Source: Carallia brachiata
Taxonomy: Eukaryota > Streptophyta > Magnoliopsida > Malpighiales > Rhizophoraceae
Length of the DNA: 64,000 nucleotides
Direction: 5' to 3'
Assembly: GCA_021464245.1 (NCBI GenBank)
Contig: JADCRB010000114.1
Location: 3,224,001 to 3,288,000 of the forward strand
Shown piece by piece: positions 9,449-21,900 of this stretch. The position numbers and the translations under genes are program-made. The notes beneath the pieces are model-generated. The model saw only the letters and a program-made list of their open reading frames with translations. It was not told the DNA's origin and did no database searches. Every line of letters begins with the position of its first letter. Within the stretch, counting starts at the first letter, position 1.

Positions 9449-9742
9449 ATGTCCTTCGTTGAGGATCCAAACCCGAACCCGACGACCCTAGAGGACCAAT
9501 ACCAGTCCGTACATTTTGAAGTACGAGAAGATGATGAAGAAACGAGTGCTATCATCCGAAACGATGACGTCTCCCCCGCACGACAAATAGAAGAAGAAGA
9601 AGAAGAAGAGCTCTTGCATAGTTCGGCGAACAGGGATAGGAATCACGAGGAAGAAGGAAGTCCCGAGGAAATTAAGGACCAAGAAGCGATACGACAGAGG
9701 CGCGACGGTGGGCGATGGGCGACGAAGAAGGGGTGTGGATGA
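9449..9742 (+). CDS. Unrecognised acidic 97-residue ORF
   Basis: The protein starts MSFVEDPNPNPTTLEDQYQ and carries a run of six glutamates (IEEEEEEELL), then further Glu/Asp/Arg-rich sequence and a stop at 9742. The CT leader just upstream, and a composition richer in GC than the flanking DNA, suggest a real first exon or a captured gene piece. I cannot see a donor site that would extend it convincingly. It lies inside the inverted-repeat structure 9074-11277 and upstream of the CT-filled element. It could be the 5' remnant of a host gene carried by a transposon. Family unknown. Confidence 0.35.
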   Translation: MSFVEDPNPNPTTLEDQYQSVHFEVREDDEETSAIIRNDDVSPARQIEEEEEEELLHSSANRDRNHEEEGSPEEIKDQEAIRQRRDGGRWATKKGCG

Positions 9743-9849
9743 GGAAGAGGATGAATTCGGAGCCGAAAGGTGATCGGTCTTCTAGCCCGCAAAATATGTT
9801 TGTGTGAGAAGAGGAGACAGAGAGAGAGACCGAAGAAAGAAAATACTTA

Positions 9850-11047
9850 GGCCCCGTTTGGTATGATTTTTTTTTCTATTTTCTGTTTATTTTTCACAAA
9901 AAAAACAGGAAACATGTTTGGTATTATTTTTATTTTCTGTTTTTTTGTTGAAAACATGGAAGCATTTTTCAAATAAAAAATAAAATGGGAAAATAATAAA
10001 AGATACTTTCCCATTTTACTTTTCACTTTCTTTTCTATACTTTCTCTCACAACTTTTTTTTTCTATCCACTCTGTTCACTATATCTCTCTCTACTCATCC
10101 TCTCTCTATCCCTCTCTATTTTTTCTCTCTCAACTCTTTCTCTCTCTATGCTTTCTCTCTCTACCCCCGCTCTATTCTTTTTCTATCTCTACCATTCTCT
10201 CTACTCACTCTCTCTCTATCCTCTCTCTCTCTCTCTCTCCTTGTTCTATCTCTACCATTCTCTCTACTCATTCTCTTTCTACCCTCTCTCTCTCTCTCTC
10301 TCTCATTTTTCTCTCTCTGCTCATTCTCCCTGTACCCACTCTCTCTTTCCTTTTTTTCCCTCAATCATTCTGTCTACACATTCTTTCTCTATCCTCTCTC
10401 TCTCTCTCTCCTTTTTTCCCTCAACCATTCTGTCTACTCATTCTCTCTCTACTCACACTCTTTTTTTGCTCGCTCTACCATTCTTTCAGCTCATTCTTTC
10501 TCTACCCTCTCTCTCTCATTTTGTCTCTCTCTACTGTTCACTGTCTACCCTCACAGTCTCTTATTTTTCTCGCTCTACAATTCTCTTTTTTCATTCTCTC
10601 TCTACCCTCTCTCTCTCTCTCATTTTTCTCTCTCTACCATTCTCTCTCTGCTCACACTCTCTCCTTTTTCTTGCTCTATCATTCTCTCTCTACTTCACTC
10701 TACTCTCTCTCTCCTTTTTCTGTCTCTACCATTCACTCTATACCCACACTCTCTCTCTCTTCTTTTTTATTGCTCTACCATTCTCTCTACTCATTCTTTC
10801 TCTAGCTACACTCTCTCTCCTTTTTCTTACTTTACCAGTTTCTCTACCATTCTCTCTACTCATTTTCTCTCTCCATTCATACTCTTTTTACCATATCTTT
10901 CACTATCCTCTCTCTATCTACTTTTTTATTCTTGTAAAAAAAAATTAAAATTGACAACAATAAACACAAAAATTCAACAAACAGTAAAAACAGAAAAATA
11001 AAAAATAAGAAACAATAATAAAAAATTGACAACGTCTCCAAACGGGC
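9850..11047. mobile_element. Terminal-inverted-repeat element with 5-bp target duplication
   Basis: The left end reads GGCCCCGTTTGG and the right end CCAAACGGGC, which are inverted copies. ACTTA flanks both ends (9845-9849 and 11048-11052), as a target-site duplication would. The interior is AT-rich near both ends and CT-repeat-rich in the middle. No transposase is present, so it is non-autonomous. The 5-base duplication does not settle the superfamily. Confidence 0.7.
10047..10935 (+). repeat. CT-rich minisatellite
   Basis: Nearly 900 bases of (CT)n are broken by recurring phrases such as CTACCATTCTCTCTACTCATT at irregular 50-100 base intervals, giving a degenerate higher-order tandem repeat. 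Long open frames on both strands result from this composition and are not genes. Confidence 0.85.
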
Positions 11048-11277
11048 ACTTATAAATTACGATTGTTTTTATTTTTATTTAGTTTTTTTATTAATTTTAA
11101 ATTATAATGACACGTGGTACGTTGCATAATTAATTATTTATACGTAAACATATTATGTATGTATGCTAACGAATTTCGTTAGTGTCAACTGACAACGTGT
11201 TAAATTTATTATAAAATAATTTAATTATGCTATATTTGTTACTTTTTAAAAAATATACTAGATTTTGTTCTATGATG

Positions 11278-12550
11278 AAAAGATAATTGTATTTTTTATA
11301 TTAATCTTAAGTAATATTAGCTAATTTCACTTTTTTTTATAAGAAATAATTTCACTTAACTAACTTTAAATTAGTTACAAAGTTCATATAAGGGTTTTGA
11401 TAATTTATTTATTTTTTGTTTTTTCTTAAATTTAATCATCATATGATTTATATTATATATTATTTTGAATCTATTTAAATGAAACTACCAAATATATATA
11501 TATATATCTTGTCCATATTTTCTAAAAATGTTGTCATATTTTGTCGGTATCTAATTTATTTATTTTTTAAAACTAATTAATTCTAGTGAACTAAAACCAT
11601 ATCAAGTTCAAAAATTTAAAAGAAAAAAGAAAAAAGAAAAAAAATAAAACCATATATTTTCAAACGAAAATTGTCGGAGTGGACGAGGCATCTCAAATGA
11701 GAGGTGGTCTCTTTTATTGTATTCACGTGGATGACGCAGGACCAACTACAATCATAGTCACGGATACGAACAAATTACAGACTTCCATGCCACTAGGATG
11801 ACGGGCAAATAAATTATTAAATAAATTTTAAAATAATATTTATTGTTAAATAATTAATATTTAATTAAATAATAAAAATCATTTAATATTATTAAATAAA
11901 TAATAAGATTATTTTAATGTTATTTAAATTAAATTATCAAGTAGAGTCCAAAAATAAATTGATTAAGTTATTAACCCTATTTGGATCTAAACTTTTCTTT
12001 TTTAAAAAAAAATTTAATGAAATTTTATAAAGAACTTTTCGTAAGTGCTGATGCTCAGAAGTTCTTATCACGGACATAAAGCTAATAAAATGTCGAGCTA
12101 GTAAGTAAAATTTGGAGAAAATAAATTTGAAATCAAATATTGAATGATGAAGAAAGATTCGACTAGATTAAAATTAAATATGATCTTTAAGAAATATACT
12201 TCAAGAAATTGTCTATAATTTTGGACACGCGGGGTACGCTTTTCCCCAAACAAGTGTACTAAAATTTTCTCGTAAAGTCCTTTTTTCTTCACAAATTAAT
12301 ATGTTACAAAGATTCTAATGACAGTCCCTTAAGAGACACCTTAATAAAAATTTTGAATTCTAATCTTAAAAAAAAAATGTAAAATTTATAAAAAAATAAA
12401 CAATTATCCTATTATATAATTCATGATCTTGTTAACTTTCTGTAAGATTAGAAAAAAAAAATTTTGATGACAGATAGAAGCCAAGAGAATGGTAAACAAA
12501 AAGGCAGCATCTGTTTAACAGCGACAAACCCACCCCCACCCACGACACCC
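11278..12550. other. AT-rich intergenic DNA without a gene
   Basis: No coding or RNA signal is visible. The stretch 11811-11935 is almost pure A/T with repeated AAATAAT and TTAAATAA words. A short inverted word CATCTCAAATGAGAGGTG lies at about 11689-11706. Confidence 0.5.
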
Positions 12551-12556
12551 ACGACA

Positions 12557-12580
12557 CCCACGCCCCCTCCCAAACCCCCC
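12557..12580 (-). other. G-quadruplex motif, 3' of the kinase gene
   Basis: On the - strand there are four G-tracts (6, 3, 5 and 3 Gs) with loops of 3, 1 and 3 bases, meeting the usual G3+N1-7 pattern. It lies about 350 bases past the kinase stop codon. Confidence 0.65.
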
Positions 12581-12854
12581 AACCAAAAAAAAAAAGGCAT
12601 GCGGGATGGGTCAAAACACAAAGGCTGACAGTAAATAAACAATAAGCCACTGATACACATAACCGCACAAAGAATATACAGGGACCTCAGATATGGAAAT
12701 GATTCAATTGTTAGGAGATTGGAATACTTGAAAAAAAGAATAAAGCACAACGTACTCTCTCTGTTTTTTTTTTTTTTGAACAAGCAACGTACTCTCATTC
12801 GGTAGAAGGACGCTCTGCATATATCATAACCACAAACAGGGAAGAGCCCGGTAT

Positions 12855-12882
12855 CCCACCCCACCTCCCCTCCTCCCACCCC
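12855..12882 (-). other. G-quadruplex motif in the presumed kinase 3' UTR
   Basis: On the - (transcript) strand, G-tracts of 4, 3, 4, 4 and 3 Gs lie within 28 bases, with loops of at most four bases except where a GG interrupts. It starts 48 bases after the stop codon, so it would be in the mRNA. Confidence 0.65.
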
Positions 12883-12929
12883 AAGCCATTATTTTCAAAA
12901 AGAGACCTCTTGTTTGTCATAGCTGATGG

Positions 12930-15900
12930 CTAGGGAGAGTGACCAATTAGTCTGCACTGCTCTGGCAGCAAAAACGAAACTACTTGCCCATTTAGTGGAA
13001 AGAGCTCACCGTCAATACCACAACCATTGTGTGTGTGCTTGCCAGCTTTAATCTTCACTGATTTCACCTGTGGTAGATATAGTTAGAACCTCCCAGCACT
13101 GTTGAAGAGTATACAAAGGTGTCTACAGTGTACTATAAAATGCGCAGGCCCAGAGAAAAAGAGACATACACACAAACACATACATACACACACGTGCAAA
13201 TTTGAACATGTTCCAAAAAATATCATTGTTATCACATCAGAGTATATGAGTCCAAGTAGAACTAACAGGTGTGCGTACTTCTAAAAAAGTTCAGTTTCCA
13301 AAATGTTCCTGAAAAAAAGAAAAGAAAAAGGCCTTTGAAGAATATGGTTACCAATTACAAGATGAAAACTACATTCTTGAAAAAAGAAGAGCGAGACTTG
13401 ACTTAACGGTAAAGTTACTCCATTATGACCTAGATTTCATAGGTTTCAAGTCATAGAAACGGCCTTTCTGTAAAAATTTAGGCCCTTAAAGATCTATTGC
13501 GACTAGTATATTATGTACCCCAAAAAAAAAAAAGATGCTACTTGTTTATTCCTAGTCCTCAAAGAGGTTATAATTCTGCTATATCCCCTCAAGCAAATGC
13601 AGCTTTATTTGCTGGCGTCCATTAATGTTGGAGCAGAACACCAGCAAATGGAGGGTTGAAATTTTGCACCTATAACATCTATAAGTTCATTAGTTAAGGA
13701 TGTAAAACATCAAGAGTAGGGTTGCGTCAATGTATAAAGGCTCCATTGATTACCTTAAGAAAAATGTCGAAAAGCCAGCGTAAACTTGCATCCTAACAAT
13801 CACTTTTTCCTCCCTTCCCTCTAGAAGAAGTGCTGAAATGACACTGGCAGTGATAGTTATTAAGGTTGTGCTAGTGTGGTTGACATGGTGGAGTTAGGGG
13901 AGAGGTGGCGGCAATGGCAATGGATGAACAGTGGAAGTAGCGATAATGACATTAGCATTAGGGACAATGGCAAAATGTCGCAGTGCAACTGGTCAGAGTC
14001 AAAGAAGGGGATGGTGGTTCTCGATGGCCCCAGGTTAGGGCAGTTGCCGTGCAGCAGCAGCAGTTCGCTTGTTGGGATGGTGGAGAGGTAATATGATGGT
14101 AATAATGATCATGATGGTGACAAAATAGTCTTTAAAGAGGTCAAGATAGTGCTATTGAAGTGGAAGTGAAGCCATGGTGGTGACATGGTGGTGGGGGAGA
14201 ACATAGGGATATTAGCTGAGCTAATATTTTGATATATACTAGTGAAGATGAGGTATGCAAATGTGTTTTAGGGAAAGTGGGGAGGGGAGGGGAAGGGATC
14301 TTGTGCCTCAAACAATCCTAGTCTGCAACAGACACCCTTCATGGAGGTGACATGTTAACCATGTCTTTCAATAGTATCAAATTTATTTGTCAAGGCATAC
14401 CTAAATGGTAAATTACAATTCCCCCAAGTTAAAAAGGCATTTTCCTTCGCAAGTGTAAAAGTAATACAAGAGTTCATGCACATACCTTTATATATTCAAC
14501 ATATGGAAGTGAAAGATGTCGACCAATCTGCAACAGCAAGAAAAATCTTAACAACCTTAGTCGCCCACTGCCACGAACTAAGAGCAAATCCATTGTGTTA
14601 TCATCATGCTCAGCCCTTGGTGCGACCACCTGAGAACTCTGGACAGTTCTACAAGCATGATTACATACTATAATCCCAAGAAATTGTCCCTTTTTAATTT
14701 CCCATTTATCTTCAAACAGTGGTATGATTTCCTTTTTCAACCCTGCATCTAAATCATCTGATGGCCCAGGTAATTCAATAGGATTTTCCACATCCCAATT
14801 AGGCTCTGTATCCCACTTTGGTTCAGCATCCCAAATTGGACCTGGATCCGACAGTGTTGAAGATATGTCCTCCCTGTCATTTGTCCCAGCATTTCCCCAA
14901 GAACATCTAGAGGGATCATGTGTAATAGTCAGTCCACTCAATCCTTTATCTGTCCTTGACTTTGATCTCGTCCGCAGCCAGTTTGGAGTTGTTGACAGGG
15001 GGAACTGAGAATGTATAACTTCTGTCTCAGACGTCACATTATTCCTGCCAGATGATAGGCGTTTTGCTTTTGGGTCTAGACCACGGACATATTCAGATGG
15101 TTCAGTGCTAGCACGAGTACTGCTGCAAGTTGTATCTAAATCCCCTCCAGACATCCGACTGGGGGTCATTATTGAGTCAATACTTGACAAACTAGAGGCC
15201 CTAGGAATGCCATCTGTGTTTGACTTCCTCATAACATCTGTATACAGGTCTGACATCTCAACTACTTCTTTCTCAGCTGAATGTTTACCTTCTCGATCCT
15301 CTTTCAATGCAGGCAAATATTCCACTTCATAACTGTACTTAGGTAAGCATAAGAACTTGAGAAATCCAGCAACAAAATAACGCAAGGGACCAAATCGTTT
15401 CTGATGCTTCTCGGAAAGTTCCAACACTGCAGCACAACAAAGACATATAAATGGCCTATGAGTAATTTTCAAATATGAGCATCATGTAATCTTAATTTAA
15501 AGGACTTAACAACATATTTCTTGTTTGAAGCAATTATTATAAAAACTCATGACAGTAAATTGTCTTTCCCCCCCCCCCCCCCAACAAGCAACTTCCATCA
15601 TCATGGATCAATGACCAAAAGAGTTCAGTCTAGTATCCATAGTTACCGATTCTCTCTGCTAACAATTTCTCACAATGCACAACATGACCATTTCATAAAC
15701 TTAGATCTTTATTACTGTCTTGACAAAATATCAAGCCTTCAGTGTTGTATGGCACAAGGTTCTCACCTGACGCAGAATGGGCACCTCATGAAATTTAACA
15801 GCATAAATAAGGGGGACAAAATGTTCATCGCTTCAAACACAAAAGATTTGCACAGCTCATACACAGCTCTTAAATAAGAAAAATTTGCCATCCAAACTAT

Positions 15901-18900
15901 TAACAAGATTAAAAAACCCTCTTTTTGAGAACACAGCTAGTGACACATTGATGTTAACATCAAACAGATTCCATAAATATGGTATTGTCACTGTTCAGAC
16001 ATTGGATTAAAAGCTTTATAACATACGACAAGTACTTTTCCCTAGGACGCAGTTGCAAGAATGATGAACTTACCATCACTGACAAAACCATAATATGAAA
16101 CTGTCATCCCAAAGTGAATAACATCAGTCTGGATCCACTTAACAGCAAAAACATCCGTAGCAGTGAGACCCCCCTGAAGCCAACAAAAATGTATAAATGG
16201 CAAGCCTGTAATGCAGTTTGTAACATGGAATTTTCTAGGTATAATAGGGAAGGAAAGAGCATAAGAAGTCAGTTTGGGGAATTTAGGAGACAACAGGCAC
16301 ATGCTGCACCTATGTGGTTGCACACAGACACATAAAACAGCTTTTCCTTAAACAAAAGGGAGTAAGGTTGGACAATAAAGCAGTGACACCTGCTTTTACT
16401 GACCCATGGTTTAAGCTAATTTCTTTAACTACACAGAAAATGACTAAAGGAAGTTATGCCTCAAAGCACTAGTTGGACACTAAAGCAGTGACCCCTGCTT
16501 GTTCTGCTTATCTAACAGAACAAGCAGTGATTGGAACAACTCAAAGCACTAGTTGGACCAAGAACCTAGAAACTATGCAGGTTATATCACCCACAGCTAC
16601 TCATGAATGGGAAAGAAATTAGTTAATCTTCCATAATGTGGACCACGAATGGGAAAAAAATTAGTTAATTCCATAATGTGGACTCAACACGAGATCCATG
16701 AAACAATTCCTCAAGAAAGTCCGCTTGTAAATGAATGGATCCTACCTAATGAGATGGAGCATCTTAGAGTTGCAAAAGAATATGAAATCACACTGTTTTG
16801 AACTGGATTGACATCTCACTAAGTGTTTCTGGTTCCCATTAAGGCATTATAATGTTCTTAGAACCTAGGCATGATCCAAAAAGCTTCACTTATTCTCTAA
16901 TTCTTCCACTCCACCTCCACCTCCACCTCCATCTTCCCCTCTTCTTTCTTGCTTTAGTAGCCATTCCTTAGGGCAGAGATATGATCAAAAAAGTTTAACT
17001 GATTCTCCTATTTCTGCAGCATCACCTCCTTTTCCTCCTCATCTTCTTCTTTTCTTCTTTTTCAATCCATTAACCTTCTATTTATCACATTTACACAAAA
17101 GTAAGAAAAAAGCACCTATGCAATGCGCACTATGAACCCAGTACCTTCAGGACCCTTACAAATCAGTTACAACATCACACCAAGCTTCATAGGAATGCAG
17201 AAATATGAGTCATGGCAACAAAGGGCAACAATTTATTTCCTTCTTGAAGGGAGGGGGGGAAGAGACAAATTGCGAGGATAAAGGTAAGAGATTAGAAACC
17301 GTTCCAATTGTGATTGCATACAATTGATCCTTTTCTTTTTTCCCCTAAGTATTGATCTTCATATTGCACAAACCAAACAACAAATACAAGATGATAAATT
17401 AACATCTCAAAGAACACTGAACACGACTTGAGGATGACATGCAGGTAGTATCCCAACAAGATCGTCCCATGGCCAAAATGACCAAGTGGTCAATAACCAT
17501 GCGGCTTTACTGAAACAATTCACATTTAACTAGTTAAAGAAATTTATAGCAAAATCATCCACTTGATCCACGGTACCCAATAAATCAAGATTACCTTAAC
17601 AATTGCGATGGCAGCAGAAACTGGATCTCTAACCCCTAGAACAGTCCAAACTAGTGAGTTATCTGAACCAGCAGGAATGATTCCAATAGGTATGGAAATT
17701 CCTTCTTTCTGGTTTTCTCTACTAAGAAGGCCATTTAGAACCTGCACAGTCACAAAAGGTCACAAGACTTGTCCGACATACAGAATCAGAACAGCCACCA
17801 TCCATTATAATTCTCAAAATGCATAAACAGAAAACTTATACCTCAACTTGTGGAAAACATAAGGACATGGAGTTAATTAGAAGATCCATACCATGAAGAT
17901 ATTTCACATGCACCTCTCATATAAGGTCATCATAATGGATACTGATTAATCCACAAAAGTAGGTCATCTTCAATTAAAACCAGGAAACAAAAGCACTGCA
18001 TACTGGAGATGTTATGTTGATTTTGCCCCTAAGACTAACAGGAGTATCTTAAAAGTAGATCTTCACAAAATTGGGAAGTGTGAGCATTTTGAGCTGGGGA
18101 TTGAGCACAAAAGTGTTGGTCTGGGAAACAAGGGACTCACAAAACACAAGTTCAATGAATTAACAAATTTAGAAAAGTGTAGATTTCAACATTAATAGCA
18201 TTTTCATCATCCAACAGTGTTTTTGTAATTTCTAAAATCTCTCAGAAACATGCATGCATTGTATCCAAGGGTTTACCTGTTTATCATTCTTTAATTATGG
18301 CCAAAATTTCGTTGATTATTGGACTATATTTTCCTCATCAGATAATAAGTCCAAACTCCAAAACTAGTAGATTTAAGAGTTTATAAATGGACATTTTGTT
18401 ATATTCTTCCTGGCAGATATGATGCTGGATATCATTCAAGCCTTTCTGTCTAATGCTGATACTTTTCCTTTAATGTTCATAATTCTAGATATTTCCTAAT
18501 AACTGGAATACTGAGGTTTGAATACTGATGCTCGAACATTTGTGAACTACAAATTAAAATTGTAATTGACCTTAAATTTCTCCTCTTTTTAGGCACACCA
18601 AAGTAAAACTATTGACTTCTAGATCAAACCTTTAAAGACATAACCAGAGTATGATATTGCAGATGACTAACCTCATTGATAATTCCATCACCACCAACGC
18701 ATATGATCCCTGAAAAAGTTAACAATTGCACAAAATATTAAGCAGGGTAGAGGTGACACAAATTCAATAGGTAAGGGAACTAAAAAAAAAAAAAAAAAAA
18801 GGGGCCTTATCAAGTGACAATACCGTCAGGACAAGTGCTGATATCAACAGTAGATGCAAGTTTCTTAGCATGACCAGCAGATGTTGTTTTGACTACCTCC

Positions 18901-21900
18901 AATTTAAACCCAGCAAGCTGTCACAGTTTATACTTTAACTATGAATATTGCTGTGGAATGTGTTAAATAAAAGTATTTAAAAAGTTCATAATTCTTATGA
19001 ACCATAAAGCAAGGAGGTGGGCAGAAAGCAAAAGAAACACCCAGACAGAATGTTGAGAAGCACAGATAAAGAAACAAAGGATGAAAAAGGTAACTAGCTT
19101 CTAAACGAGGGGCAGGTGTATATTCATCATCCCCCACTGGTTTTTTAGAAAAGTTCAGGAATTAAGAGGAAAATTTAAAATTAATTCACTACAAACTTTT
19201 GTTTGCCCCCACTAAAAAATAATCTTTGCCTGCATTGGATTTATGATTTATGGATTCTTTTTATTTCATAAATTTAATCTTTTAAACTTTTCTTTATCAG
19301 ATATTATTTGTGATACTTTTCATTCTTAAGCTAATTTATCAAACATTCAGAATAAAATGTGTATTTATAAACATGTGAATTGTTTTGAAAAAAGACATGT
19401 TTTGAACAAAATTAAAAAGTCATACTGTTATTGTTTTTCTAATATATCTCAATTAGATTTTTCTTTATGTGTTTGTTTTTAAATGAAAATGCATAATATA
19501 TTTAGTCAAAAAATATAAAAAACTACAGATACCATCTAAAATTTTATTTGCTTCTTTATACATACCACTTGCTTTGCTTGCATTTTTTGGTGTATATTAA
19601 CTATATTTTTTTATCGTTTCACTAAATGGACGTAGTCAACTTGATGCATATCAGACATGAGTTTATAAAGCATTATTATGACCATGAGATATACATTTGT
19701 AATCCCTATTATTAACAGTAATTATCCTAAAACATGTGTAATCAATGGTCATTGTAGTTCAATGTGTCTATCGCAGCTGAGATGAGTTCAAAATTTTTTA
19801 CATATTATGCCCCCACGGACTGGGAAATCTGGATCCTTCCCTGATCTAAGCAGAGCAGCACTATGGATTCTTCAAGATACACTAAGTGAAATAATCAGCA
19901 CTGCACTAACAATATTTAATTCATTAGAAACACCCTTTCTCATGAACTGTATCTAGCTGATTCTCCACCCAGAATTCTTGCCTACATCTAGGATGGAATG
20001 TTGAACAGCCTGATATGACAAGCATCCAAGAAGATAGTGGCCAGGAATAATGTTCAAAGAAAGAACTCCTCGTGAACCAGCTAATCATTATGTGCACTTA
20101 CAGCAAAGGGCTAAGCCAGCATGTTTAAGAGAAGTAAGAATTCAGACTAATGATAAATCATTTTCCTATCAAGCAATACAAACAACAACAGGCTACTTGA
20201 TTATCACAAAGATAAATCATTGGCATCCATGCCAAGCTGGTATATTCAACAGTTAGCTTGAATTGGCTGTAATAGTTTATCTTTGTGATTGTCAAGTAAC
20301 TGAATTCTCACTTCTCTCGGGCATTGGCTTAGCCCTTTGTTGTAAGCGCACATAACGTGCAGCTGCCTGGCATAAAAAAGCCAGGCATTTTGCTCTGCCT
20401 TAGAATGCAATACATGGTGAAAAATCTATCCTAAGAAGGAAATGGAGGAGCTACTCTATGTTAGAAGCATTTTGTTCTGCTAGGTAGGATCCTGTGGATG
20501 TTGAAATGTATTTAATAAGGAAATGACTTTCCTTTTTTTGGTTATATAGTTTTCAACGTGGCGCCAAAATCTCAAGTTCACATAATGAATTCTATTACTA
20601 ATTTTATTTGAGTTATGATGTTATATTTTGTCATGTATGCTAAAGGTTAATAGGCAATGGTTGGATCTTAACCTTTATAATTTTCTGTAAATGCAAATGA
20701 CTTTGGGGATGTTGTTGACAACCTAGATGAGTGAGTGAACAGCTATCATGGCATGACAAAATTTTATTAAATGGGTGGGTCGAGGGCATTCAAAGAAAAA
20801 CTTCTCACGGTTATTGTTTGGCAGTTGCAGGGGAGTGAAAAGATGGATAAATCAACACTAGCAATTAGCAGCAATTGTGAGCACAAGAGCAACAGAAAAA
20901 CAATCTATAATCCACATAAAATGATTTTAATAAGGCAAACCAGGTTTGCACAACTATCAAGAATGAAGTTCAGTTTAGATTTGTGCATCATTGCAATACA
21001 AAGACTGTAGAATGTATAAAGTGATAGAAGTCCAAGTCCAGAAAACAACGAACCTTAAAGATTGGCTCTACAATGCCATGGAAAACTTTGCTTGAACGAC
21101 CATGTCCTGAGCGTGGATTTAATATGACAAGCATTTTAGGTGGGCTCTTACACTTAAAGAGCAACTCTGGAGGAGTGTCAGTTGGAAGTAACTCTGACGA
21201 AGCCAGCTTTTTTGAAGAAACCAAAGGATGTGGTAGAATATTGACATAACAGTGTTGATCTGCCAATCCACCTACCCACTGAAGTGCCTCTTCCACGCCA
21301 GAAGACAAGAAACGATAGTCCTTACGACTTCTTTTAGGCTTGATAAAACAAGACAGACCACAGGAACTCTTTTCACAGGATAAGAATGCACTGTAAAATG
21401 TCTAAAACCGACATTATATGATACCTGCAAGAGCCAAGTGGAAGAAAATCCAATTGCCTTGAGTTCTGTGGACATTCTTATCAGAAAATGCATACACATG
21501 CTTCGGGTGCAAAAGAAAGGTAGTTACCGAGATGACATCATCAAGAAGCAGCATGTGGGCACCCCACACTAACGCCTTGCTAGTAAGCTTAGCTTCTACA
21601 GCTTCTTGATTGGAAATGTCAGTTGAATTTTGGTGATGGGCATCTTTTGTGGTAGTGCTTTTAGGGGATGTGATCTTTCTCTTGTCCAAAATGAGCTTCC
21701 CAGAAAACACAACACATCCCAGCAAATCAGACTTTTCATCTCCTCCTCCCGTAACTCCTCCTATATCTATTCTATGCTCTTCTCTGTTGGCTTTGTCCAA
21801 AGGTTGATCTGCAATGTCAGTCAGTTTGGAAGAAGACTTGATCTTCTTGCTGCGTTTCTCTGGGAAAACAATAGGAGAAGAGTGCTGGCTCCCTCCTGTG

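Larger units (their letters stand above)
9074..11277. mobile_element. Large inverted-repeat (foldback) structure, about 2.2 kb
   Basis: The left arm (9074-9262) and right arm (about 11078-11277) are inverted copies about 190 bp long. Both ends read CATCATA outward-in, and shared blocks include TTTAGTATATTTTT / CTAGTATATTTTTT, AATTAAATTATTTTAT, TACGTATAAATAAT and TTTAAAATTAA. The interior holds a CT-rich leader, a small ORF and a nested CT-filled element. It may be a non-autonomous DNA transposon or two facing MITE copies. No transposase is visible. Confidence 0.6.

Noticed and set aside
10148..10948. 266-codon ORF rich in Leu, Ser, Tyr and Phe
   Set aside because: Produced by the CT minisatellite. 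The opposite strand is also open.
13876..14091. 71-codon ORF in kinase intron 7
   Set aside because: GGTGG-rich intron sequence with no known motif and no conservation evidence.
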